A stretch of DNA of 64,000 nt. Origin: Diploscapter coronatus. Lineage: Eukaryota > Nematoda > Chromadorea > Rhabditida > Rhabditidae. Positions 21,651 through 33,696 of the stretch are shown in pieces. The notes beneath the pieces are model-generated. The model was not told the origin of the DNA and ran no database searches. It was given only the letters and a program-made list of their open reading frames with translations. The stretch spans positions 34,363,249 through 34,427,248 of the forward strand of contig OZ038423.1 in the NCBI GenBank assembly GCA_964036155.1, given 5' to 3'. The first letter of the stretch is position 1, and each line of letters begins with the position of its first letter. Made by a program: the position numbers and the translations under genes.

Positions 21651-22057
21651 CTTTGTTAGGAGACCTAAACAATCACCAGTGTTATTTCGAAATGGAAATA
21701 GTAAAAGAGTTGATTGCAATCACGGCCTGTCACGAAATACATAGGAGTGAATTTACTTAACCTTTCTCGCTACTACTCTCTCGCCTCTTCTCATCGCACG
21801 CCGCTGAGCGAAAAGAGCGTGAAGAGTGAAGAGACAAAAAGAGCGAGAATGAGGACAGAGGCAAAAGACAATGAAAAGAAAATTATTATTTTTTAAATAA
21901 AATAAAACTTATTCGAGTAATTAACGATAATTGAAATTGATAAGTTTATTGATTTTCAATAATAATCATGAGAAGGCAAAGAAATGTTTTTTTATTTGCA
22001 ATATTTTATTAATACTCATTCTATGGAAATCGGTAGAATTTGTGCCTCCTGTTTACA
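21651..22057. promoter_or_regulatory. 5' region of the F-box-kelch gene
   Basis: Directly upstream of the ATG at 21650, the minus strand reads TTGTTTAG then GTCTCCTAACAAAG. It is conserved with the flank of the copy at 1149, and the TTTAG may accept a spliced leader. Around 21770-21850 there is a CT-rich then GA-rich stretch (CTCTCGCCTCTTCTC, GAAGAGTGAAGAG) that could fold back on itself. No other gene is visible. Confidence 0.35.
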
Positions 22058-22262
22058 GTCAAATCGTCAAAACTCCCAACTTTGACCCCCACCTAGCCCC
22101 GCCCACTTGGGGACGGGGCCTAAAAACCTAATTTTTTGTGATTAGGGTTCATGGGTGTATCCACCATATAAGTTTTGGTTCGGATCCGAGACACTTTTGC
22201 AGTTGTCCGGACCCCCTTTGGCAGTTGTTCCGTTTATTCGTGGAATGTCTCTTGATAGTCGA
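22058..22262 (-). repeat. Dispersed repeat family A, copy 3
   Basis: Reverse-oriented copy of the repeats at 7243 and 18678. It contains CTAGCCCCGCCCACTTGGGG, TAGGGTTCATGGGTG, GGTTCGGATCCGAGACAC and CCGTTTATTCGTGGAATG. The GGTTCGGATCC segment matches the tRNA B-box pattern. Confidence 0.6.
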
Positions 22263-22679
22263 AATTGGTTTGAAGCTAGACATTTATCAACTTTGCCTAA
22301 TCTTGAATAATTTTCTCCATATTTTTTCACTTAGTGCATACAATTCTGTCTCTATGTTTGTGTATTCATACATTTGATCTGTTTTCAATTCTATGCTCTT
22401 TGAATTCATTTATCGATCATCATTTTCTGTCTCGATGATTTATCATTCATATATTCCATGGTAGATTCGAAATTATTGAACGATTGAGAACCCAGCCACT
22501 ATCAATTAACTCATTGCTATTTCCACATCCCTTCTTTTTCCCGTTATTTCTCTTCCTTCCTGCGTTTAGCAGTGGTGCGCCATTTCTTGCGCCAATTTTC
22601 GTTTTATTTTCCCTACGAATTTATTTGAATGTGTTTCGTTAATTTCGAGTTCTTTTTCCTGAAAACGTAATTTTAGAGG

Positions 22680-25600
22680 ATGGAGCAAATAGCAGCGGTG
22701 CTGCAACAGACTCTGAGCCCTGATGCAGGCACTCGGAAGTCGGCAGAGCAGCAGCTGAGACAGGGCGAGCGGACTCCTGGTTTGGGAAATTCCTTTCAAG
22801 CAACAAGCCATTATTACTGTTCAGGCTATTGCCAAATTCTGCTGGAATTGGTGTGCAGCGAGTCGATGCCCGCAGAAATTCGAATGGCCGCTGCAATCGC
22901 CCTCAAGAATTTCGTCAAAGTCAATTGGGTAGGCACTTTAAATTTGGATTTTGAAAGATGATCCTAAAATAGGGCTATAAAAAGTCTTGAATAAACTTAA
23001 TTTAGTTTTGAGCATTTTGGAGTTTTTGCAAAAGCCGTATACTTGTCAAATCTGCGTATGGTTGTATACAAGGGATAGGGGTAAAGAAAGGTAGACCATG
23101 TTTGATCTCAGAATGATGAGCAGCATGAGTAGAGTATTTCGAGAAAAACAAACGTTAGCCTAATCTATCGAACCCTTACCCTTATTCCTATTTTGCTAGT
23201 GTACAGCTCTTACAAGAAGCCGAATTTTGGTAAAGATGACTTTATTTATTTGAGAAGAAAACGAGATTTTTCTATGGGTTTAACGTTTGCAGGGTCCCTC
23301 CCCCGAATTCGACGTGGCTCCAGAAGAAGAGGACAAAATCCGCAAGTTCGTGTTGGAAGCGATGTTCGCCTGCAAAGGCAACCTCCAGAATCAGCTGTCG
23401 CACGCGCTCCATCTCATCGCTAAGGTGGCTTTCACTTCATCTTCTCGTCAGTGTAAATGGAGACTTTGAAAGTAGAATTGAAATTCCGACACATTCTTGA
23501 TTCTGATTTTCTAAAATTGCGCCCCTTCCTGCTTATCATCCCAATCATTTGCCAATTTTATTATTCAGCGTGACTTTCCCTCGAAGTGGCCCGAATTGGT
23601 GCCCTTCTTGGCCGTGCATCTGCAGTCGGACGACCTGGACAAGCTGATTCCGACTCTGTCCGCGATGGAGCAGCTCTTCAAAAAGTTCAAATACGAGTCC
23701 AAGTCGATGGATCTCTGGTCCGAACTCAAGAGCTGTCTTTTAGCGGTACATCGGACATGGCTGATGTTGAAATAAAAGAAGTACTTAAGGTGCAAGCTCC
23801 ACTGACAAATCTGTTCATCAAGATGGTCGGCTTCGTGTCGCAGCAGAATCAGCTGGGCCCGGATGGAGTTGCGCAGTGGCTCAACCTAATGTGCCTCATC
23901 GTCAAGGTCTATCACTCGCTCTGCGTGCAGGATATTCCAGAGTACTTCGAGGTAAGCTTCCTTCTAAAATTGTCTAGAAGGAAGCACTTGATTTCCCCTT
24001 GATCCATCGAATTATCTGATACCTTATTTCTCGGAAATTACAGCGAAATTTTAGAAAATTTCTATCTTTCTTAAAATATAAGTCGATTTCTTCCTGATAT
24101 TTTTGAAAACTATTTCGTTCATTTCTAGGACCATCTAAAGCCCTGGATGGACGGGTTCCTGCAGCTGCTCGCACTCGATTGCTCCTCGCAAGTGTCCAGT
24201 GCCGGTGAACCAACTTCTCTCGATCAGTTGAAGGTATTCGACTGGGGAATCATCGTCGCTTTCATCAATTCCTTCATTTCAGACAGAAATCTGTGAAGTG
24301 GTTACTCTGTACGCGCAGCGTTACGAGGAGGAGATAATGCCGTTCATGCAGGACATCATGCAGGCCGTTTGGCACCTCGTCGAAGCTACTGGCAACGAAA
24401 CAAGGTCTGGGAGTTCGTTTTCTTTGAAATAATGTTTCTCATTTTAAAATTTGGCTACTTCTTTAAAAATTAGCTTTTTTTTTAATTTCATGAAAATTAG
24501 TATTTCAGATACGACACGATGGTGTGCGCCGCCCTGGATTTCCTGGCGATGATCTGCCAACGCACCTACTACGAGTCCTACTTTGCAGCCGAGGGAGTTC
24601 TCGGTCTCATTGCAAGTAAATCAGCTGTTCTATATTCTTTTTGCACAAAGCATATTTGCAGACAGTGTCTGTGTGAAGAATATGACGCTGCGACAGGAGG
24701 ATTTGGAGCTGTTCGAGGACGAGCCTTTGGACTACATGAAGAGGGACTTGGAGGGCACGGATATCGGGACCAGACGGAGAGGGGCTATCGATCTCGTCAG
24801 GGCTCTCTGCAGACGGTTCGAGACGCAACTATTCCAGATTCTTGTTCAGGTACAATATCTTGCTAGCCTATCGAGAATTCCATTTCATTTATTTTCATTT
24901 TCTTGTTGTGTTGGAAGTAATTCAGTCCACAAATTGGACCTCCTGGAAAGGGCACAATGTCGCAACATCGCCACATGGCAAAGCAAGCCATGGAATTAAG
25001 AGAATAAGGAAGCGTTTTCGCATTTTGCGTTCTATTTCTTCCTGTTGCATAGCTGCGATGTTTCGACATTTCTAACAAGCGAAAAGCAAGCTGCAGACTA
25101 CCTATCACCAGCCTACTATTTCTCACCGGGAGACGTTTTCCGCTTTTCAAATGCGAAACAAGGGCTGAAAATGGCTGTCGTCGAGAAATAGTAGTCTGAC
25201 GAAGAGTAGTATTTTCATCGCTATGATGCAATGATAATTATAAGAAGCCAAGTTGCACATGTATTGTCTTTTTCGTAAACAAAAAAAAAGCGTCTTTTGT
25301 TGCAGATAATCAGAGAGTTGCGGAACGCGGGCAACTGGAAGAAGCTGGACGTGGTGTACTGCTTGGTGACTGCAATGGCTGCCAAAGGGGAGACTGCCAG
25401 GGCTGGAGCCATCACTACAAGTCAACTGGTCAGACTAGTTTACCTTTTTCCCTTTCGTTCATTTATATGTCACTTTATCTGCTCAGAGGGATTATTTTTT
25501 TTAAAAATACCAAATTCAACATAATATTATCATTTTCAGATCAACGTGACAGAATTCTACACTCAGCAAGTTCGTCAGCATTTGACTGGGCCTGTCAACG

Positions 25601-28600
25601 AAAATCCCATCCTCAAAGCCGATGCTTTGAAGTGAGATCCCTATTTTTCATTTGACCTATTTCTGATTTGTTGCAGATTCTCCGTAACATTCCGAAACCA
25701 GTTCTCACCTGAGGTGCTGATCGAAGTGGTGCGTGCCTGTGACCAGCTGCTGACTGCCGAGCTGCCTGTCATCCACAAATACGTCGCCTACGCTCTTGAC
25801 AAAATACTCATCACTAAAAATGAGCAGGGTCAATTGGTAAGACATTTCCTTACAAAAAAAACAATAATGTTCTTCAGGTTTTCTCTGCCCAAATAGTGCC
25901 TGTCGCCTCTCTGCTCTCCAACTTGGTGACTGCCTTCGAAAAGGATCCCAAGTCACAGAATTCTCCATATCTGATCAAGGCCATTCTAAGAGTCATCAGC
26001 ATCATTGATGTGAGAAATTGTGCACTTTAACATTTTATAGGCTGAAAGTATGATAATGATAATAAGTTACGTAAACTAAAATGACCATTCTATCCAATAC
26101 GCAAAATAGAAGGGAATGCCTGTTTCAGGACGAATCTGCGCATCACGCGGGTGCAATTGCCTCTCGCCTGGCGGTGCTTGTGGATGCAACCACGAAGAAT
26201 CCGGCAGACCCTGTTCACACTCACTTCCTATTCGAGACGATGTGTGTTCTCATCAAGAAGGTTAGAGCTTAGAGAAATCATTATAACAAAAAACTTGTAT
26301 TTGTTTCCAGACAACAACAATTCTGCAAGGCAGTTTGGACACTCAACTCTTCCCTCTGATCGAAGCCATTCTCACTCAGGACAAGGAGGATCTCATTCCA
26401 TATGCATTGCAGTTGATTGGTAATTTTACTAGTCTTTTCATCATATCTTCAAACTCTATAACTCGCTACATATTTTTGCGGTCCTCCCTGTATTTGTCGG
26501 CGACTTTTTCTTATTTCTCTGCATTTCTCATTCTCCGTCGATAAATACAGCCATTTTTTGCAATTTGGAAAAAAAACCCAGCAGAACGTAGCAGTTTTTC
26601 TTCTTTACAATTAGTTAAACTTTACTACTTTTTAAAAATGCTTCTTACAGGAGCTCTGTTTGCCTCGAACGTGATGCGGAAAGCCCCTCCCGGCCAGTTC
26701 GCCTCGTTCGTGGGCTTCCTCCTCAACGAGCAGCTCTGGTCGCGTTCTGCCAACATCCCTGCCATTCTCACTGTTTTGGAGGTAAAGCAAATATGATTGG
26801 CTGAGTTTTTCATTTTTCGCTGTTCAGTTCTACCTGAAATACGCCCCTCAAACAGTGCTGCCCGAATACGGCAAGGTTCTGATGGGCCACTTCGTTCGAC
26901 TCGTCTGCATCAAGGCGCTCGATCAGCACGCCATTCAACTCGCCTCTGCTCTCCTTCCACATTTGGAGGTATTTATTTTTCTTTACAAGGATAAAACAAA
27001 ATCGTTCACAATGCCAAAATTCCGGCGCAGTCGGTTGAGAGCATTTTGAGCGTTTTTCCATAAGTTTCTACCACATTTTCTCGAAAAATGAATGAAATGT
27101 TCATTTCGAATTCACTTTTCTTTAAATCACAGAAATTTATGACGAATAGTTGGATTGGAGGGCTATAACTATGGCCCACCTTTATTTTTTTGTTGTGCAA
27201 AGGATGGTCATAGAATTAGGACTCTCATTCCATTTTATTCATCTAATTTTCTCATTTTCAGATGATCACTGATCCTCAAAGTCCAGCGAACGTGATTCTC
27301 TCGCAAATGTTCAACCGAATGCAGAACAGCAAGACCAGCAAGTTCATCAAGCATTTCTGTCTCTTCCTCTTCAAATTCATCATTCTCCGAGGGGCCGAGG
27401 ATTTCATTAAGGTAGTGTTTATTTCAAAATGATACTATTTTCTTGCAAATCAAATATGGCGATCTGCAGGGTTGCAAATTTGAGACGTCGATCGGGCATT
27501 GAAACCCCCGACATGTGATATAATATGAGAAACAGAACGACAAAATAGCATATTGGGGGATAGAGTGCAAAAGAAGCGCGAAGGAGGAGAGGAAGACCCG
27601 ATCGGGTTTTATTCGGATCTAAATCTGCAACCCTAATGATCTGTCAGAAATGCTATCAGATCGTGACTAATTTGTAGAAATTCTTTCTTTATCCACATTC
27701 TGCAAATCTATATTGTTACTTCATTGCTTCGTTCTAGACTGTGGAGAAGATGCAGACAGGGATGTTCACAATGGTTCTGGACCGAGTTCTGCTGACGACT
27801 CTGCAGGAAATCTCCTCGATGATCAACTACGAAGAAAGACGGATCGTGTTTATTGGAATGGGCAGACTTCTCGAGCAAGCGCACAATTGCATCAATAGGT
27901 GAGCAGTTTGTGAGATGTCATCGAAAAGAAACAATTCTGCTTATTTTCACTGAAGAAAAATGATCGTTTTTCTGCAATTTTTTCAAGTTTTACAAGGACC
28001 AACTGGAATTTTATAACTAAAGCCTCTTGTAAAAGCCATACATCCGCACACTTGTGAAAATACATATACCTGTTTAAAGAGTATGGGGGTATGGAAAGAT
28101 GGTCATTTTCGATCTCAAAATGACGAGCAGCACGAGTAGACTGCTTCTAGATTTCTAGATACTATTCAACCTAGCCTACCCAACTTATATCCTTACCTCT
28201 ATTTCTCAGGTGCATGAATATTTTAAAAGAAGCCATAGCTATAAATTCGCTTATTCGCTATTTTAACGTACTTCATGCGACTTGACGAATATCTTTAGGG
28301 AAACGTACTGTCAAATAGCGAGTTGTATGGCGAGCTTCGCGCGTCTGGCCCCCGAACGAGTGGCTGCGGTGTCTCCAGAAGAGGAGCAAGCCTCGATGTA
28401 CAATGCCGAGGGCGAGTTCGTCAACCCCTACTGCAGACTCGCCAATGCACCCAAGCTGGAGTCCTTCATCGCTCATATTCCTAATGACAAGGGTGAGAAT
28501 TTTTTTTAGAATTTATCATTTATAATCACGGCTGATAAACTTTTACCGTCACCGTGTTGTTGAAAATGAATTGATTAACGTAACTTAGGAATGTTTATTG

Positions 28601-28739
28601 TTGAAAGAAAACTTGTTTTCCAGCGTTCTACGCGGAACATGCATACAAGCAGATTTACCAGACGCATCCCGACTGGCTGCAGGGTCTCGACCAGGCCATC
28701 GTCAACGACTTTGAGTTCTATCTTTCCAAGGCTAGCTGA
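22680..28739 (+). CDS. xpo-2: Exportin-2 (CSE1/CAS), importin-alpha re-exporter, 945 aa
   Basis: Twenty-one exons: 22680-22779, 22825-22928, 23293-23424, 23569-23745, 23790-23951, 24129-24233, 24283-24404, 24509-24615, 24662-24849, 25306-25428, 25540-25631, 25677-25836, 25878-26009, 26129-26260, 26311-26419, 26651-26781, 26828-26968, 27262-27411, 27738-27898, 28299-28492, 28624-28739 (2838 nt). The product is a HEAT-repeat karyopherin. Landmarks shared with CSE1 include an importin-beta N-terminal segment (LKNFVKVNW), the block RDFPSKWPELVPFL, PLTNLFIKM, YMKRDLEGTDIGTRRRGA, FRNQFSPEVLI and QNSKTSKFIKHF. The length is close to human CSE1L (971 aa). The family binds Ran-GTP and returns importin-alpha to the cytoplasm. 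The ATG lies three bases after an acceptor-like ATTTTAG, so a spliced leader is likely. Introns at 22929 and 27899 carry palindromic repeats. UTP18 follows in an apparent operon. Confidence 0.95.
23028..23220. repeat. Palindromic intron repeat family B, copy 1
   Basis: Lies in exportin-2 intron 2. It shares GATCTCAGAATGATGAGCAGC and the following ATGAGTAGA with the copy at 28020 (GATCTCAAAATGACGAGCAGC). Its ends are mirrored: GTATACTTGT and GGGATAGGGGTAA at the left against TTACCCTTATTCC and AGTGTACAG at the right. Confidence 0.6.
28020..28237. repeat. Palindromic intron repeat family B, copy 2
   Basis: Lies in exportin-2 intron 19. CTTGTAAAAGCCATAC at the left is roughly mirrored by TTTTAAAAGAAGCCATA at the right. 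The core GACGAGCAGCACGAGTAGA matches the copy at 23028. The repeat is within an intron and leaves the coding frame intact. Confidence 0.6.
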
Positions 28740-29363
28740 ATTATCCTCTTTCCTCCACCATTAATAGCTAGGTGCGCATCTCAAATATCCTTTATTTCTA
28801 TTTCCTCACATCTCTCCATAGTTCGCCTTATTTCATTTCCTCAAACTCTGAAATTGTGATCTCATTCATTCATTCATGTTGATTAGAAATAGGTAAGATT
28901 TATATCAAATTCTGCTGATCGCTCCACTTCTATGATTATGTTCACTCGGGTACAGTCCCAGGCTCTATTTCTCTCCTCTAGCCCTTACCCCTTATTCCTT
29001 TCTCACTCTCATTTACCGGTTTAATTCATTTCTCCCTTCGAAATTTACCCTACTTAAGGATGATATTTATCCCCTAATTTTTATATTTTCTATTTTCATT
29101 TAGAATTTCTTTTAGCACATTTTTATCGACGAGTGTTTGTGTTGGGTAAAGTTTTCTGAGTATTTCTATAATTTATTAGATTTTCAATTCACGAACTCAT
29201 TCTGTTCTTTTAATCTTTCTTGTGGCTAATTTCCGATTCTGCAGAATAAAGTGCTGCTTGTAATTTTCACTTTCAATTTTATGAGGATCAAATATCGTTC
29301 TTACGACGATGAAATATTTTATTTATTTTTCACTTCAATCTTTAAAATTCAACTTGTTTTTAG
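28740..29363 (+). terminator. Exportin-2 3' end and intercistronic region
   Basis: The stop at 28739 is followed by about 500 bp of UTR ending in AATAAA at 29245-29250. The next ATG (29364) is directly preceded by TTTTTAG. The distance from the likely cleavage site (about 29262) to this acceptor is about 100 bp. This is the typical spacing in nematode operons, where the downstream message receives a spliced leader. Confidence 0.6.
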
Positions 29364-32300
29364 ATGGCTAAAAAGTCGGCGCCTCGATATTTCGAAAAGG
29401 TAGAAGGGGGCGAGAAGGAGGAAGCAAGAAAACCGAAAAGGACATTTCCGAAGAAGGGATCGGCGAAACCGGATGACAGTGCTGATGGAAAGGTAGTTTT
29501 CGAATTTCTCGCAGAAAAATGCCTTCTTCCTGGATATCATACGAAATTTGAATGTGATAAAATTGACATTTTTGCAGAAACTCTCCCCGAGAAAGACCGT
29601 GAGTGCAGAAGAAGAGAAGCGACTGGAGGCACGACTGTTCGGGAAGAAATGGACAGAGGAGTCGAGTGATGACGAAAGTGGCGAGGAGGAAGGGCAACAG
29701 GGCGAAGAAGTGGAAGTGGAAAGGGTTACAGTAAGCAAGACCTAGAAGAATCAAAGTAAACGAGTTGTTCAGGAGAAACGGAGTGCAGCTGCATGGAACG
29801 ATGAAGACGAAGTGAGTGAAACTGTGCTGTTGCCCAGGAAGAAGACCAAAGTACTGATTAAAAAGAGCACTGATACGGGCGAGGAAATTAATGCTAAGGT
29901 GGGCAATTTTCGAATTTTATATTGGACAAACCTTTATTATTTCTGAGGGTTTTCTTACTAACTGTAAACATGTTAAAATCAATCGGTTCTTTTTTAATGA
30001 TTATCACAACCTATCCATTTTTAGGCTTAGCGAATATATGACATTTCGATAATTTTCACTTTTTCTTGCTTCGAAATTTTAACTAATCGCTTCATCACTG
30101 TTCAGTGTGAAATTGCAAACTTTTTTCTTCTAGGACTATGCATCTCGCCTGAGACAGGCGTTCCAACGAACTCACAATGCAGGAAAAGCGCCGGCCTGGG
30201 CTATTACCAAGAATCAGAGACAGAATAAGGCAGCGGAGAAAGGTGGGAAATTATTTGTTCAAGGATAATATCCTTTATCTTTCAGAGGAAGACGTCGATT
30301 CTGACGATGAAGTTGCACAGGCGATTGGAGAAATGACTCGATCTGTTGGGAGGTAATTTTTATTCTTGGTGATTTTTGGTACTCGAAAAATTCATAAAAT
30401 TCCCTTGCTTGCGAGAATTACAATATTTGCTGAGAATTGAAATCGTTCTTAAATACGGCATTATTTGAAATTTACTCGACTTTTCCGTTCAGATACGTTG
30501 AAAAGGACGAATTTCTGCCTCGAGGCCTTATTTCGACGAGTCGCGTACCGGACATCACAATCGGCCGCCACTCGACTCGCTCTGTCAATGTGGTCAGATT
30601 CCACAGAACCAGGCCTGTCGTCATCACTGCCACTGAGCAGGGACTCATTCAATTGTTCAAAGTAAATCTTACATTTGCATTTATTTCAAAGGAAAGATAT
30701 TTTAGGTGAGTGAAAATGCGAGAGAAGATCATTTCCTGCAGAACGTGGAATTGAAGAAATTCGCGATCAGAAGAATGGAAATCACCTCCAATGGAACCAC
30801 CGTTCTGTGTGGATCTTTCGCTACGGTATTCTTTATAAATCATCTGGGAAAGATATTTGATTTTTTAGGAATATCTGATGAAGTACGACATGGAATCCGC
30901 CAAAGTCATGCAGATTCGAATGCCGGCTTGTGAGTCGTTTTATTTTTATTCCAAGACTTTGGCAATCAATGTTATCAACAATGCTCATTTTTAAAAATGC
31001 TAATTTCTGAAAAAATATTTTTATTGTTTGTATATTTTTAGCAATTCCTCGTCAAGGAGTGGGTCGTTTCGCGCTGTCCTCAGACAACAAGCTGATTGCC
31101 ATTGCAGCTCGAGATTCACAGATCCACATTCTGGCCGCCAACAGCATGGAGCACGTTCGACAGCTCGTCGCGCCCGGCAAAGTCGTCGATGCGAACTTCT
31201 TCCCAGGAGGATCTAATGAGCTGTGGGCTATTACAGGTTGGTTTTTTTTCTCTTATCATACAAATCTTGAAGATTATCGGTTATTTAAATCTGCCAACTT
31301 TCTACCTGGTACCGGGAATACGCTACACGCTTTGAAACGTTTGCATCTGATAATTTGCATTGAATTGATGATCTATGAATTATTATTTTTGAAATTTCCT
31401 TGCTGAAGCCAGCATCCTGAGAATACCTGACCATTCTACTCAAACTCAGCTAAAATTCAAGTGGTGGAGAAATACAATGAGCTTTCTAAATCTGAAAATG
31501 TCTCTAGACTTTCATTACTCTTATATCTTCTGATCAGATCTCTCATTCATGGCTTAAAAAAATAAAAATTTCTTGCGAACCCTAAAAAGAGCAAGAACAG
31601 CTCGAATTGAGGTTTATTTTGAGTTCTCAGAAAACGGTAATGTGATGGTAGCTGACACTCGGAATGGCAAATCGTGGCTGCATACGTTTGTGGACGAAGG
31701 CTCTGTGCACGGCACTGCGCTGTCAATCAGCAGACAGGGCGACTATCTCGCAACTGCGTATGTCTGCTTTATTTATTATTCTTTCAATTTTATCCAACTC
31801 TCCGGCAATTTATAAATGACGATATTACGAGATGAGTAGATCTATAGTTAGTGATGGATAGTTGAAGGGGTGAAAGTAGGATCAAAGACAACTAATAAAA
31901 GTGGCACCACAAAAATTGAACGAATATGCACATTTTGAGCCAATTAAAAAAGTAATAGAATGCTGGATAGCACATTTTTCAGCTCAGAAAATTAATATGA
32001 TGATAATTGTATGATTTTTTCGGTACTACTTTTTTTATTAATAAACCGGATCAGATAATGTGGGAAAAGATAGAACGCGTCATCTGTTATTTCTTAGTTC
32101 TCAAATGTCCCTTTGTTCAGAAGCGACACAGGTTTTGTGAATGTGTACGACCCCAGTCAGGCAAGAACGAACGACAACCCAAAGCCGATGATGGCATTCG
32201 ACAACCTCACCACCAGTTGCCAGGCAATTGCCTTCAACTCTGACAGCCAACTCCTCGCTATGGCCAGTCATGTCAAGGTAATTCATTTGTTATTCTTTAA

Positions 32301-32993
32301 TCAAATGGAGGTTATGTTTAGAAGAATGTTTATTATAATGATTTAACAATATAAACATTTTTTTAAATGGGATAAGTATTGAGGCCAGAAGTTGATTGAG
32401 ATTCTTACACACTTCATTTTTACGCGCTTATTAGGAAATTAGTTCATTTACGCATTTCGTTCTTCTGCTCATCAATATTTCACCATCTGAACCCTAATAA
32501 AATCTGGAATCGTTCTTTTCAGCAAAATCAGCTTCGTCTCGCCCATATTGGCAGTCAATCAGTCTATCCGAACTTCCCTCAGCAACATGAAAAGGTAGGA
32601 TTTTCATTTAACGAAATTTATCGTAGAAACCGAAATATGCAAGAAATAGTATCTAAAAGCTTTTACTTCTCTTGCTTTTTCAATTATAAAAATTGAAATT
32701 TGGACCTCCTCCTGTATTGGTAACTGACTCTTTCTTATTTCTCTTCTTTGCCTACGCTCTCGCATCCTAAAACCCGATTACTAGTACAGGAAGCCTGAAA
32801 GCTGTACGGTATCACTATATGAGAAAATAGTAGTTTCGAACTTTAAAATATATAGGCTCCTATCCAAACGACCATTTTTCAGGTGACAGACGTCCAAAGT
32901 CTGGACTTCTCCCCCAACAGTGGTTATTTGGGAGTCGGCTGCAGAGACGGTAAATTCTTCCTCTACAGAATCAATCATTTCCCTGATTATTAG
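29364..32993 (+). CDS. utp-18: UTP18, WD40 subunit of the small-subunit processome, 531 aa
   Basis: Thirteen exons: 29364-29492, 29578-29730, 29773-29898, 30134-30242, 30286-30352, 30493-30661, 30706-30825, 30869-30929, 31042-31236, 31631-31757, 32121-32277, 32523-32594, 32883-32993 (1596 nt). The N-terminal 150 residues are charged and nucleolar-like (runs of K/E, SSDDESGEEE), followed by DYASRLRQAFQRTHN. From about residue 200 WD40 blades begin (SVNVVRFHRTRPVVITA, GRFALSSDNKLIAIAARDSQIHIL, TGFVNVYD), ending with a segment like the UTP18 C-terminus (VQSLDFSPNSGYLGVG, FFLYRINHF). UTP18 joins the UtpB complex and U3 snoRNP and is needed for 18S rRNA maturation in the nucleolus. The ATG abuts a TTTTTAG acceptor, so this is probably the second gene of an operon with exportin-2. 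Confidence 0.93.
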
Positions 32994-33696
32994 TTGTTTT
33001 CGAATTTTTGTTGGAAAGTACTTGTTATCGTTATTTCTGTTACAATGTTTCAAATTTTACAAGAACAGTTGTTTTTAGTGGATAAATTCTTCATTTGATT
33101 CGGAATTGCTTTGCACAGAAACAGATAGATCTGACAGTTAATCAATCAATTGCGAGGCTTTTTGGAAAAGTCAAATTTCTTCTTCGTCAAAGCTACTTGT
33201 ACTCGAAACTCGATGAACTTTCCAAGAAGCCAACTTTGCTCATTTTCACTATATGTACAAGATAAAATACAAAACAAAACATTGCTAAAAGATATACAAT
33301 TTGGAAGTCACCCGTCGAAATGATAGAACAAAGCATACTTACAAATATAAAATGTCAAAAATGGACAAACATGAAACAAGCTCTTCGCAGACTTCTAAGA
33401 TGCGGCAGCTAAATTTACAGTGAGCCGAAATAGCGAAAATCAGAATGAGAAGTGAGAAAGTGACAAAGAACGTCTAAAATGGCGTCAGTTGATATACACA
33501 AAATAAGCTCATAATGCAAAAATTCCTATGCGAGATGGAGAATCAATGGCATTCCCGGCTGATGTACGCCATAAGCGCTATGAGAAGACAGAAGGGTGGA
33601 ATGAGAAAAAGGGGTTTAACCGGGATATAGGGATTTTGGCCTATCGGTATGCCATATTTAGGGAATATTCTAGAAGGAACCAGCAGTGGAAAAGGA
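32994..33696. other. Convergent 3' ends of UTP18 and the protein kinase
   Basis: The plus-strand UTP18 and minus-strand kinase genes meet here tail to tail. I see no coding exon. The 72-aa frame at 33528-33746 overlaps the kinase's last exon and has no support. Confidence 0.45.

Noticed and set aside
22142..22262. Possible tRNA gene suggested by GGTTCGGATCC
   Set aside because: No cloverleaf can be drawn around it and the same sequence recurs in repeat family A. Recorded as a repeat instead.
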